DNA from: Membranipora membranacea
Taxonomy: Eukaryota; Bryozoa; Gymnolaemata; Cheilostomatida; Membraniporidae
Direction: 5' to 3'
Assembly (NCBI GenBank): GCA_914767715.1
Contig: OU612068.1
Location: 2,418,001-2,482,000 of the forward strand
DNA: 64,000 nt
Part shown: one piece after another, positions 48,301 to 60,406 of the stretch
Position numbering within the stretch: position 1 is the stretch's first letter
Layout of the letters: each line of letters begins with the position of its first letter
Translations under genes and position numbers: made by a program
The notes under the pieces: generated by a model
Databases searched by the model: none
Told to the model about the DNA's origin: nothing
The model's input: only the letters and a program-made list of their open reading frames with translations

Positions 48301-51300
48301 CAAAGAATTCCCTGAGAATATTAGACTTACCATTTCTTCTGCCATCTGTTGTTTCCTTTGTTGGGTTGTCTCCTCCGTGTAGGCGTTGTGGTCTGTCTCT
48401 ATGATGACGATGCTGTTTGTCTCTGGACTGATCACAAATTTACGAGGAGTGTATGTAAGAGCTGTAGATGCCTGGTTGAAAACAGCGCCGAGCTTCTCTA
48501 GGGCTAAAATTCTGAATAAAAAAAGGATTCACTCAGTGTATAATACTTGAGTCAGTCTACTCAAATACAAGCTTCCTTTGGTCACTGATGGAATCAATAC
48601 AATAAACGCTCAGATCTGTTGCACTAGTTAAGTGAGAGGCTGCAGAGAGAATAATCTTAATTTCGAGAGTTCACAAACCTCAGAGTGTTGGCAGAAATGG
48701 CTACTATGCCTTCTGGGCACTGTTCAGAGGAGAAACCAGAGGCATACTCTAGTGACTCATAGGATAGTGGTGTGAGGTGGAATCGATTCTGATACCAGTA
48801 GCTGAGCCATGATCTAGAGGACATGGCGAGCACAGCCTCAGAGCCCTGCATGTGTATACGGAATAGTTTGACGGCTCGAGTACCGAGATATCTGGTACGG
48901 GTATCAGAGAGATCACCTGTTACTGTGTCTAACACTGTACGTAGTAATACTCCATTCTATAAATATACAAAACATAGTAAGGTTTGCTATGACTGTACAC
49001 CAATATCAGCTAGTGATATAAATTATATTTGAGCGTTCACTTACTTTTTATTACTTACTTAATTATTACTTACTTAATTATTACTTAATTTATTACGGGT
49101 TGTCCCCTCTTTGACCAACTTGTTCAGAGAGTAGACAACTCAATATTTATTTCCTAAAAGACAAGCGCCCGAGACAAGCGAGACATTTATTCATAAAAAA
49201 ACCATCAAATATTTGTACCATCATATCTCACCTGCAGACCGATGTTGAGATACAGTCCACCCTCACCCTCCTCTTTACTGTCTGATTGTGTAGACATATC
49301 TAATACACATAAGCTCTCAGGTGGGGCAGGTAGTGCCTGCATACTGAGCGGAGATAAACAATCCTGCAAATACAAGTAAAAGTATAATATATCAGAATGA
49401 GTTACACTCATTGGATCATCAATCCTGGAACAATTTTAAAATGATATAAGGATTATTGAACAGCATTCTTCTTCTTGTACAACAACAAAAAAAGCATGAT
49501 AACTTGTAATCTCCAGCCAATGACAGGGTAATAATTGTTGTGCTTTTTTTCTGTTATGTCTTCTGATCAGTATTTAGAACCTATCTCTGTTCATTTGCTG
49601 TAAGCTTATTTAGTACTTACACTCGGGTCTAGTGACAGTATTCTGACAGTGTTATCAGCGAGACCGACAGCGAGGAATCTACACCTCTGTTCTCCTGCAG
49701 GTACTCGTCCCAGAGCCATACAGACGACGTCCTTACTCATCTCCTTACTCTCTGTATACTCATTCAGCTGTCCCGACGGATCCATCTCAAAATATACAAG
49801 CTCACCTCCTGTCAGCGCTATCACTACCTGTAAGTATGCATAAAATAATAGTGTTTCTTATATGGAATATGGACATGAAGCTAAAAAAAGACTTGCTATA
49901 GCATCTCTGTATTGTTTTTTTTGTGATAAGCCAACTTATGCACTATCACTGCCTATAATTATTGCTTTCAATCACAGCTCTCGGGATTAGCTTACCTGTC
50001 GCTGGTTGACGGCACACTTAACAATGAGTTTCTTGCCTGGAGCTTTCCACTCATTAACTCTTTTATCTGCTCTGATATGACGAATACCCTCAGGGTAAAC
50101 CTGAAAAAATATGCATAATAATCTACAGTTATATAACATCGCAACAAACTTGACATGAGATCGACTGTTTTTTGGAATTGTGAGGGATATAGTACAATAA
50201 TTTGGTAATGGAGACTGAGTAGACTAGCACTATTTGAGAGATAATCAAGATAATTTCAAACCTAACTCATTTCAATATCTATTATAAGAATTGATGTATG
50301 ACCATCGGGTTCTGATCGTTTACTTCAACTGACCCCTACATAGATTAGCAGACCAACATGCTAACAAATATCACAAGAACATACCTGTACGAGAGCATCT
50401 TCACCAAGCTGAGAACAGGACAGCGTAGGAGTGGTTCCCAGAAATCCTGAATCTGTCACTTCCTCTACCGTCTCACCGATGGACAGTACCAGGGTGGCGT
50501 TAACGAAGGATACGATAATATACGCATCAAACTCCTCTATAAGCAGAGAAAACAGACAAGATCTGGTGTTAGCAAAGTGTGTGACAATGTGACCCTACAA
50601 ACTAAACATGGGGAGCAAAACAACAATACACGGAGTCAGTATCAACAGCAGCCTCTTCACTTCACTTTTTGACAAACCACATGCTTACCACTGCAGACAG
50701 GGGAGAACTTATGAACTATTGGTGAGCATTGTATGTTGAGTTGAAGTTCTCTCAATTTTTCTGGAGTTTGAGTCCTGACATCTCTTATGACAAACAAAAG
50801 CGGGATTGGGAAATTTATCGGAGGGATATTTAGAAGTCTAACGCGGTTGCAGTGGTAAGCTGGTGGTTTGAATACCAACCTCTGCAACTCCATTCATTAT
50901 ATGTGTGAGCTCATCTTATTACAGGACCTACAAAAAGAGAAGGCCTGGTGTTAGGTAAAACCCAACTACCAGCCTTATTAGTTTGTGGACTAGACTCAGA
51001 GTGTGGAGTGCATACCACATTCAAGATAATGCCTCTGGTACAACATAAAAAACCTATCTAGTCAATATAGTTAAAGTTACCAACCGACTCTGAGAAAAAG
51101 AACATGTATCTTACTTCATCATTACTGTTGAGCTGCAATAAACCTTGACCATAAGTATTCGGACTCCCGTTGCTACCATTCTAATATAGAAACATGTGAT
51201 CCGCTAGAATTATGAGCTAAAATTCAAGTTGTGAGTGTTCCTTCTCTGTGAATTTCTTTTTTACATTTCAACAGGTAAGATCAAGTGGTGGAATTATCCA

Positions 51301-54300
51301 AGCATGCTGAGAGGCAGGTTGAATGGTCTTTTTTCATAACTAGACCCCATACCCAGACCCCATACCCAGTGCTGTAAGTTACTAGTTGTAATTCCTTGCA
51401 TATTTAACTAACATAGACATGCTGTTTGAACTTGGTTATCCCTATATTTCGCCAACAAAAGAATTTACTTGGATTGCTTAAATTCAAGTCCACTAATCAC
51501 TCAATTTTATATTTTATTCATACTACTTGGAGATGGCTCATATGATGAAATTCAAAAGAATTAAAATAAGCATATTATATCAATCCCTGTGAATATATCT
51601 GTGAAATAACGTGATATACGAAATTATCTGCCAATCAGATTGAATTGAGCATGCTACTAGTCCAAGTCAATCACCCTTAGCATTGTCCGATGTGACTTTG
51701 TACCTGGTAGACAAGACCAATAATCTCTGAAGAATGATTATCTTGCTCTCAAAGACAAAATCAGGCACAGAAAATAACAATAGTAGGAGGCTCACCTTCA
51801 GTGTTTCTCTTGACAGTCCAGACAGCGTTCGGATTACCTGGCAGCTCTGATACGGCCATCTCAGATACCTGAAACCAATCAAGAAATTGAGTAAAGACCA
51901 AGTAAGACCAATCATTCCAAAAGAGAAAACCTATGGCAGGCAAAAGTCAATATCATGTTTGTATTTTTACTTGCTTACACACAATAAAACAGATCAGCCA
52001 ATTTTTCAGTTCTCAGTTGTTCTCTCTTTGACAAAATTATTCAAAGATGGCACAACTATTGACTGTGCACAACAATATCATTGAAGGGTAATTATCAACC
52101 ACCAGCTACATGTACTCACCTCCAGACCGTGACGGAGTACTCTGAATGTACTACGAGGTCCTCTACCACAGGCTGTATATAACTGTGGTGTGTCCTCGTT
52201 AGCTAAATCTGCTATCTATAAAACATAAAGTGAAATATGTTTAAGATTCTTGATTATGCAGCTACTGCGCATTTTTTCATTTGTGGTAATCCGAAGCAAA
52301 AATATAGTCTTAGTCTTGAATTACTGTCACACTTTCCCATTCTTCTGCATCGAAGCATCAACATATTTTATTTCTCATTCTTTCCATAACATTCACATAG
52401 GAGTGTGGGGATGAACAATATTTTCGTTCGTATCTGAGAAGGACAGAATTTGTTACCTGGCAGGACATGATGGGAGCCAGACTGTCTAGCTCATCGACTA
52501 GTACCAGATTACGCAGAGCTCTGGGGTCAAAGAAGAATGTGACGCCCTCCTCCAGGGGCATACTGGAGCTAAACTCTGGTTCATCATCGTCGTCTCCCAG
52601 ATGGGCTATCTGATATAAGTAACTAAAAAAAGGAAAACACTCTGTGAGAATCAGGCAAAGAATAGTTAGCAAAGAATAGTCAGCTCAACATCAACATTAA
52701 ATCTTTGGTCAACATTACAAATATTCAAACAATACATTAATTTTAAAACTTGGCAAGCATCTGAATGGAAAAGTATGCAGAACTTACTGATTTCCAAACT
52801 CAACAGCGCAGAATAAGAATCCAGTTTTGAGCACACACAGAGAACTGCATACCGGCACAGTGTCAAAATATTTGAGCTTTATTTCTGTCACCTAAAAGAA
52901 ACAACAGTAATTTATTAAGGTCCCTTTTTTCTATAGAGAAGAAATTTTGTGAATGCCCCACTGCTTTATGACTACAATGAAGATACGGTGTACCTAGCTC
53001 TTATTCTGAAACATTGTATTGTTTAATTTCAAGTTTGTCATTATAACCTTATAACCTTACCATATCTTCATCTGTCTCCAGTGTGATTTTAAATATGTCC
53101 CCTTGTTCTGTCTGAGCCAGGAAGAAGAACATGCTCTTAGTCTTGTGCGTTGCACTGCACACAAATATCATCCCTCTCTCAGGGTCGTCAAGGTCATGCC
53201 TTCGTCTGGGTATAGGACACCTGATGTCTGGTTGGTCTCCAAAGTTCTTATAAGTTATGTAATTCTCAGAGCAGATAAGTACTCCGCTGGGTCCCTCTGT
53301 GCCACCAGGTACTAAAAATTAAAAAAAAGGTTTAAATTCTACAATTTGGCCTCAGGCTTTTACAGCAATGAAATATTACGTGGTGCAGAAACAGCTTACA
53401 TGGTTACATGGTTACATGGTAGGTCAGCAAGCAGAGGTTCACATAAATGTGGCACAAGCTACATAGCAAGATATTTATTATGCTATGTATCTGGTCAAAG
53501 AGGGAAGATACTACTGACATACCAGCAATGAGCATATTGGCGTGTTCCTCCAGCGGTTCACTGTATTTTCTGACGACATGATTGAGGCCAAGATCCAACT
53601 CATAGTATGTCAGCATCTGCTGTACCTTCTGTGCTGCTTCACCGGTAGGGTCATTATCACATTCCTGTCAAGTTAAGAAAAGTTAAACCAATCAAAATAG
53701 AATTGAATCCAACAGAGAACAAACAGCAGCTTTAGGGATGAGTTGTTTCACTGGCAGGTTTAAAATTTTCCCATTTGCTTTCTATCTGAAGTAATTAGGG
53801 TTCGAGTCAATAACCAACTATAGATAAATTAATAATTTTAATCAGTATAAAGATCATAGTTGCCTTGTGATGCTCACCTCATAATCTATTTCCAGACAAG
53901 CAAATGTTGGGTTCTCAAACCCAACATCTACCCCGACCATGTGAAATACAATAGTGTTAGCTTTGTGTGCTTCAAGAGGGGACGATATGGTCAGTCTAGC
54001 CTGTGCATCTCTGTTTAATATGTATACCAGCTTCTGTTTCTCACACGCCCCTATCATTACAGCACGTCCTTTGGGATCCATGGCTAGGAATTGCCCCGGC
54101 ACGATACGCCTGCATCCTGATTTGCCAAAGGTTTCTTGATGAACCTGAAAATGGTATAAGATGGTTTAGCAACAAATAGACAAGTCGACTAACAAACTCG
54201 AGGTGACCTGATACTTGCATTGATCAATATTTCAATTTTGGATGATGGTTTTGTTTGTTTCTATTCTATTACCTCATGTATTGTTGCACCGTTTGAAAGA

Positions 54301-55070
54301 CAATCACTGGATGTTTGATCTCATGAAATGGTGTCAAAATAACAGGACATGACATTCATAAACTTACCTTGTCAAACGAATTTTTAGAGGGGTTGTACTC
54401 AAGTATGACAACTCTACCAGAATCTGATCCAACCACAATGTAGTCTACAAAATAAAAACCAAATCAGTTTTCTATTATATGATCTGTAAGTGAAAAGTTT
54501 CAGCAGTATAACTACAAAAACCCATATTTATATCACATTGACAAAAAAAGACAGCATTCAATCAGCAAACAATAAAGATAGTTTAGATTTGGTACATCGA
54601 ATATTCCCAGTGTACTAACATAAAAATATTTAAATACTATTTAGTTTATGGTACTAACACAGCCCACACAACTATGCTTTCTCATTTGTCTTGACAAAAC
54701 CTCATTCGCATGAAAGCTGTTATGACAATAATTTTCATCATGTACATTATAAGATAGTTCGAGAAAAGGGCTAATCTGCCAACTTCCATGCGCAACAATC
54801 ACTCATCTGTGGATCACTATAGTCAATGTTATGAAGAGCCTCACCTTTACTGCCTCCAGTCAATCTGAATGGCATGAGAGATCTGATCTCACCGAACACT
54901 TCTGTAGCATGTAGTGTATAAACCTTTCCAGTGTTAGGGTCAGGTCTCAAGATCTCAAGGATCTTTCCACGGGCTACACATATCTCTTGTTGTTTAGTAC
55001 CACAGAAGTTACCATGAACTGCTTGGATTATTGTTGTTGCACGCTGTAGTGTCAGGTTATATAAATGCAT
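42355..55070 (-). CDS. SF3B3: Splicing factor 3B subunit 3 (SF3B3/SAP130), complete
   Basis: SF3B3 is the triple beta-propeller scaffold of the SF3b complex in U2 snRNP, related to DDB1. Twenty-two coding exons join in phase: 54845-55070, 54368-54444, 53878-54144, 53523-53664, 53061-53311, 52788-52891, 52457-52622, 52120-52215, 51796-51868, 50385-50536, 49996-50100, 49621-49827, 49232-49363, 48679-48956, 48331-48511, 46877-47076, 46306-46582, 45622-45834, 44614-44856, 43531-43635, 42961-43056 and 42355-42399. They total 3636 nt, 1211 aa; human is 1217. It starts [12 protein letters not shown] and ends [13 protein letters not shown]. Near-identical blocks include [76 protein letters not shown] and [17 protein letters not shown]. 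Conservation along the whole length and unbroken phases indicate a functional gene. Confidence 0.97.
46192..46220. repeat. Perfect 12-bp-arm hairpin
   Basis: Arms CACAGAGTCAGG and complement around a 5-base loop, in an SF3B3 intron. The outer sequence resembles that of the hairpin at 34125-34160. Confidence 0.8.
47124..47138. repeat. Poly-C run
   Basis: About 16 consecutive C in the largest SF3B3 intron; its length is prone to sequencing error. Confidence 0.7.
49040..49096. repeat. ATTACTTACTTA simple repeat
   Basis: Low-complexity tandem repeat of TTACTTAATTA/TTACTTACTTA units in an SF3B3 intron. Confidence 0.75.
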
Positions 55071-56714
55071 GATGGCTGGCGCTGATGTGGTATTTCTCTA
55101 GCCAAGGAAGTATATGCAGCCGGTCAGTACCCTGATCTGAAAAACAAATGGTTTGGGGATATGTTTAGGTTGACAAGTCACACAATTTGGACTGTAAAGT
55201 GTAAACTACACCCTAGCAGCCACAAACAATGATAGTTGGAGCCCATCCACTATTATCCAGAGTTTGCAATAGGTAACTCCCCTCGTGGAACATAGAACAC
55301 TCAAAATCACCTAACGGTGCAAACAGGGAGTGCCTCTTTGGTCAGTGTAATTTCAGTGTGGCAGCAATAGCTGCTTATTGTTGAGTGTTATTTGACCCCA
55401 GCCTTAGATCCCTCACACTACGCGGAAGGAAGCTGTACAGCTTGTGCTCAGGCTTCCCAATGGACTGAGGTTGAGGATGTTCAGTGGTTCCACTTTTTGA
55501 ATCTCCAGTGCTGTATGTGTTACAAAATTCACTTCATTCATGCATGCATCATCCCATTCCTGTCACACTCGACTCACACAACACAGACGACTGCCGTGAC
55601 TGTGACCAAGGAGTAATACAGCGAAGCCTGTTACTCCTTGCTATGACAGTGGAATTGACAGTCACAAGTATGACATACTAATCTAGCCATGACCAAGTAA
55701 CTTTTGTTTCCTTGCCAATCAACCAGTCTTGATATAAACAGTACAATCAACTCAGAGGGTTGTAGGGTTACCATTGTTGCAGGGACTGAGACATAACCTT
55801 GAAACCTATCACAGAAGTATTATTAGCTTTCTCTCATTAAGGACTCTATACTCATCTATTACTTCTGCAAAACACGGCATCTGTGACTGTTTGCCATTGC
55901 TTGATAGTGAAGAACAAGTATTTTACCACAGTTTACTTACATCAGAAAGTGCTGATGGCAATTATTTGTACCAAATAGCCCAGATATAAATCAAAGGTTG
56001 TCCATTCAGTCAGACCTTTTTTCCTTCTTCTATGAAATTTGTTTTTATTTGTATGGCGCCGCTTCCGCTACCACAATGCAATGTATATAGTAAATATTGG
56101 TCTTGAGAAATGGGAGTTGTGTGCTACATGTGAATGTAGAGACAACTCTGGAAAGCTAGAAAGTACTCAAACATCTAAAGGTTCCTTGACCAGAGAGAAG
56201 AATATATGATTGAACTAATCACTTATAATACTTCTCACACACCACTTTTTACCCTAAGGATGGGCTACAGAAATTAGAACGCTGTGACTTTTTAGTCCAT
56301 TGACACAACTTGCTGCCATCTAGAAGGTAATAAATTGTACCACCATATTTTGTCAATTTGCCTGTTTTGCTGACGCCTGACCATCAGATCTGAAGATTAT
56401 GTGATGAAACAACAGGAGTATGTATACATACACTGCTAATTGTGGTCCTTTTGCAAATAAAGGTGATTTCAGAAAGATTCTTGAGTTAGTCTCAGTTTGT
56501 AAAAGGTATGTGGTGTGTTCATTTTTTTAGTATGTTTTTGTAAAGCTCATCTTCATTTTAGAATCGCGTCATGAACTTTGCCTTTTTTACTTCCCCTCTC
56601 TTGTTCTTTCTTTACTAAGTAGACAAAAAAAGTAAGGGAAAAGGTTTCATTTTGAACAATCTAATGTTGCCGACTGACAGATCAATGTCGATAAAAGACT
56701 ATGGTGTTTCTTTT
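55071..56714. other. Intergenic region upstream of SF3B3
   Basis: About 1.6 kb between the SF3B3 start and the 3' end of the mucin-like gene. Short open frames here show no family resemblance. A GC-rich patch (GGCGCCGCTTCCGC near 56056) could be a promoter element, but it is nearly 1 kb upstream of the SF3B3 ATG. Confidence 0.5.
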
Positions 56715-56720
56715 TTTATT
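56715..56720 (-). terminator. Poly(A) signal (minus strand) of the mucin-like gene
   Basis: AATAAA on the minus strand only ~36 bases beyond the stop codon, supporting a short 3'UTR. Confidence 0.65.
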
Positions 56721-56755
56721 CATCATAGTAGAATAAACAAAATTGACATAACAAT

Positions 56756-58222
56756 TCAATCGTCTAATTCTAGATCCTCTGAAATGTTGCTGTCATCCTG
56801 GGTGCTACTATGCTTGCTTGCCTTCTTTTCATGTTTGGGATGTTTTGGATGTTTGTGCTCCTCATGCTTGTGCTCATCATGTTTGGGAGGTGTGTGTTCA
56901 CAATGGTGCAGTTTGCAGCTGTACTCTCCAGATTTCCTGTCCAGCTTACAATCCCAGGTTTCTTCCTTACCACATTTCCTCTTCTTCTCTTTGCTGCCAC
57001 GTTCAGATGACTTCTTTCCCTTCCAAATCTCCTTTCCAGCAATCAGGTTTGCAGGATCACAGGACTTGACTTTATGGTGTAGCTTATGTAAGCTCCATTT
57101 ACTTGTCATCAATGAAGCAACTGAGACAGTGATGGCACATTTGTTTGGAGTTGGTGTTGGACGGGTGGGTACAGGTGTGGTGCTCTTAAATATACTTCTT
57201 GGTCGTGTTCTGGTTAGAAGGGTAGAGACAACTTCAGTAGTTGTTGGAACCTTGACAGAAGTAGTCTCCAGCTCATCGGCAGTAGTCTTTTGTCCAGGTG
57301 ATGTCTGAGTTTCCCACCCAGGTGTGGTAATTTCGTTGACAGTAGTTTGGGAAAAGGTTTTGGTCGATTTGACAGTGGTGTCATCAGTCGTTGGTTGAGG
57401 TTTAGGTCTTGTAGCTTGATCGGTGGTTGGAGAGGTGACTAAGTCTTGCATAGTTGTGGCCTCAACTGGAATACCTGCAGATGTCTTAGACAGTGTGGCG
57501 GTAGATTTGGTTGGTGAATATGTGGTTGTAACTGTTGGTTCTCTGATGGTGGTTGGCGTAGGAGATGTAGGCTGCATTGTGGTTGTTGGTAGTTTGGATG
57601 TTGGTAGTTTGGTTGTTGTAGTTGGTGGCATGGTAGTGGTAGTTGGTGGCATTGTAGTGGTAGCTGGTGGCATGGTTGTTGTAGTTGATGTACCAGTGGT
57701 TGGCGCCATGGTGGGCGTGGTTGTTGGTGGCATGGTTGTGGAAGGTGTTGGTGACATGGCTGTGGTTGTTGGTGGCATGGTAGTGGTTGTTGGCGGCATG
57801 GTTGTTGTAGTTGGCGGCATGGTAGTGGTCGTTGGTGGCATGGTTGTTGTTGTAGGTTTTGGTGGCATGGTTGTGGTAGTTGGTGTTGGCAGCATGGTTG
57901 TGGGTCTTGGTCTTGTGGGGGCTGCATTATTCTGGTTCTGACGCTGGCAATCAATCAGCACTTGTCTCAGCTTCTCATAGAGCAGCTTCTCAATCTTACG
58001 GTCAGCCTCGATCAGTGCTTGGTCAAATACTGATGGTTCAACTTCTCTTTTGGCCACACTAATAGATGAGACGACATTCTGAGGACACTGTTGCTGTATC
58101 AGCTGATGTATGATGCGGACTCTCTCAGCGTATCTAGCTACTTCTGTATCACCAGTCAGCAATCCTGAAGAATCTGCTGATGACAACGCCGTCAGCACAG
58201 CAAGGCAAATAAGCACCCTCAT
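56756..58222 (-). CDS. Secreted Thr/Pro-rich (mucin-like) protein with a His/Lys-rich Cys-containing C-terminus
   Basis: Uninterrupted frame of 488 codons from the Met at 58222, which begins a clear signal peptide (MRVLICLAVLTALSSADS). A Met nine codons earlier would bury it. Regions in order: a helical N-terminal domain with two Cys (about residues 20-105, QQCPQ and IDCQRQ); a long Thr/Pro/Met tract of degenerate TTTMPPT units, a likely heavily O-glycosylated stalk; a Thr/Ser linker; then a basic C-terminal region with six Cys (including KKRKCGKEETWDC, GEYSCKLHHC) and a tail very rich in His, Lys and Glu (HDEHKHEEHKHPKHPKHEKK), ending acidic. I recognise no named family. A surface mucus, matrix or mineral/metal-binding component is possible. 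No TM helix or GPI signal is evident. It is the only intronless coding region of this size here, and its poly(A) signal and signal peptide support it as a real gene. Confidence 0.78.
   Translation of the reverse strand: MRVLICLAVLTALSSADSSGLLTGDTEVARYAERVRIIHQLIQQQCPQNVVSSISVAKREVEPSVFDQALIEADRKIEKLLYEKLRQVLIDCQRQNQNNAAPTRPRPTTMLPTPTTTTMPPKPTTTTMPPTTTTMPPTTTTMPPTTTTMPPTTTAMSPTPSTTMPPTTTPTMAPTTGTSTTTTMPPATTTMPPTTTTMPPTTTTKLPTSKLPTTTMQPTSPTPTTIREPTVTTTYSPTKSTATLSKTSAGIPVEATTMQDLVTSPTTDQATRPKPQPTTDDTTVKSTKTFSQTTVNEITTPGWETQTSPGQKTTADELETTSVKVPTTTEVVSTLLTRTRPRSIFKSTTPVPTRPTPTPNKCAITVSVASLMTSKWSLHKLHHKVKSCDPANLIAGKEIWKGKKSSERGSKEKKRKCGKEETWDCKLDRKSGEYSCKLHHCEHTPPKHDEHKHEEHKHPKHPKHEKKASKHSSTQDDSNISEDLELDD
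57599..57913. repeat. Degenerate coding tandem repeat (Thr-Met-Pro-Pro units)
   Basis: The plus strand shows repeating GTTGGTGGCATGGTTGTG-type units of 18-24 bases, encoding TTTMPPT on the minus strand. Copies vary, as expected for an expanding and contracting mucin tract. Confidence 0.85.
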
Positions 58223-59533
58223 TCTTCCACTGTTTTGAGAGTTATGCAAGGCCGGAGGAATCAGATGACCTCGAATGTTGCAAAATGATTAAAACCTGTT
58301 GGGTCTCAGGGTAGGAATTACTAATTCTTACGAGATAAGAACAAACTCTGATAATAATATCAACCATTAATAGTTTCACGCCCAGCTTTCAATGCCATTT
58401 CATAATTGTTAGTAAACTTGGCACGTTTCCGTATGAAGCTTTATTTGTATGTAGCTTTATTTCGACCACAGAAATATTTAAATGCGAGGACATTCAAAAT
58501 TATCATTACAGGTCTTCTGATATAAAAAAAATTGAAAGAGCGGTCAAAAACTAAAACGACAAAATTTGTCTGAAATATAAAAATTGTCAAAAACTTAACA
58601 GGTATCCCAGAAATGGACAAGAGGGGATTTCACCCTGAGTTGAGTTCTGGTTTGGGGCTTTGTTATTGATGATTTGCACCCACGTGATGGCCGCGCTGAA
58701 CATGATGGTTTGTGCCTTTGGATCTGTTTATGCAGACTATGATTTCTCTTTGTGTTGATATTGGAGACATACTGTTGGTATTGTTGCCGCATTAGGTCTA
58801 TAGGTGTTATATGCATTATCTATAATTAGGTCTATATGCATTATAGTAAAGGTGTTATGTTACAGCGCGCCACTCTATCCATATAGTCGGTTGTGTCTGG
58901 CTTTAAGATTTTTAGAGCCAGGTTTTCTATTTGTTCCACCCTTAGCCTCTGAGTTTGAGATGTCATGGAGAACCATGTTGGCACTGCATAAAGGTTGTAT
59001 ACGTGCGTTACCAGGTCTTCAATATCTGTGATGCACTCTCAAAACATTAGAGATGCACTGTTAACGTCCGACAGTCTACACATTACCCTTGTTTATTAAT
59101 TACTCTGTATTTTTCCCAGTTCTCCGACCTTTTTTCAGTTTCTATGAACTAGATGCAGGGAAAGAGATATTTGTGTTTCGATTGAGTAAGGATATTTGAT
59201 TTATTCTCCTGTCTGGACAAACTTTGTCACCATCTTCTCAGGACAGGCTGAATCTTTGTATGCTGGTGATATTATCTTGACAAACGGTAAGGAACTCAGG
59301 AAACGGCCCTGAAATCTCATCGATATGTGAATGAATGAATTACACAAAATTTAATTTCAGATGCAGATTGACCCTGAGCCAAAAACAAATTGTCACTATT
59401 GGTAGAATAGACAAAATGATTGGTGGTCAAGACTTTAGGGGAATTAATGTGCATAGCTTATGTCGGAGTAATCCTTCTTTTACACAGGCATAGACAACTC
59501 ACAAAAACCTTTTGAAAACGCTCAATATGTAGC

Positions 59534-59572
59534 CAGGGAGTTTGGTTTTGGGAGTTTGTCCCAAACTCCCTG
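59534..59572. repeat. Hairpin with 12-bp arms
   Basis: Arms CAGGGAGTTTGG and its exact complement around a 15-base loop. Confidence 0.85.
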
Positions 59573-60372
59573 ATGTAACCTGTTCAAAAAGCAGATGTTT
59601 GTCTTTCTTTATTTTATTTCTGACATAAACTGTAAAAGATGTTGAACAGATAGTGTATAGAGGTAAATATGACAGATAAACATGATTATTAAATACATTG
59701 TCAGAATTTGGTAAATAAACTTTTAAAAATTCACAGGATTTGTTTTGAGCACACGCGATCAAAGAGCTTAAATTTGTAAAACATAGTAGCTAAATTTCTG
59801 AGTAGCTTGGCAAATCATGGGAAGGAATTCCAGCTAACGGCTAATATCTCTACGGAATTCTCTGACCTGAACAATCTGGCCTTGATATTCATTCAATCAA
59901 CAAACCCGCAATATATTCAGCCTGATTAGGGAGTCAACAATCTAGGAGGCATGTCAAACACCTGGCCTTAAACGCTATCTAAATAAGACCATCGTCGTAT
60001 TCAATTGGACAAAAGTAACTGGTTAAAAATTTTTAAGTTGTGAGGTCGAAAAAATGTGGTCATCATAGACTCTGCTTGTTAAAAAATTGAGCTGAAGGAG
60101 GGATTTCCTGGAATAGACATGAATACAAATTTTACAAAACGAAGTAGATACATGGACAATGGAAGTTTACTTTTTCTTACTCAGTAAAAATCTTAAATTG
60201 AATTGCCTGGTCAGTGCTATCCTTTGTATCATGAAGTTGTCTCGTCTAATGTTGGTATACCAACTTGTGTAGTGTTTAAAAGTCAGACCGGTTTGATGAT
60301 GAGATATGGAGCGATGTTTTACATCATATTCCTGTCTGTTGCTGTAGTAAGTTACTGCCTGACACAACAAGT

Positions 60373-60378
60373 TTTATT
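60373..60378 (-). terminator. Poly(A) signal (minus strand) of DGAT1
   Basis: AATAAA on the minus strand about 29 bases after the DGAT1 stop codon. Confidence 0.6.
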
Positions 60379-60406
60379 CTGAGCAGCTTCTATGGCAGGT
60401 TATTCT

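Larger units (their letters stand above)
58223..60406. other. Intergenic region between DGAT1 3' end and the mucin-like gene
   Basis: About 2.2 kb with no recognised exon. It holds a local duplication at 58794-58858 (AGGTCTAT, GGTGTTAT and TATGCATTA each occur twice), a hairpin at 59534-59572 and the DGAT1 poly(A) signal near its right edge. Confidence 0.5.

Noticed and set aside
50657-50893. 78-aa minus-strand frame in an SF3B3 intron
   Set aside because: The flanking SF3B3 exons join in phase without it and it has no counterpart in the SF3B3 family.
55774-55989. 71-aa plus-strand frame upstream of SF3B3
   Set aside because: No recognisable motif and not longer than chance frames in this AT-rich DNA.
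57423-57954. Val/Gly-rich plus-strand and Gln/Pro-rich minus-strand frames over the mucin tract
   Set aside because: Shadows of the Thr-rich coding repeat of the real minus-strand gene.
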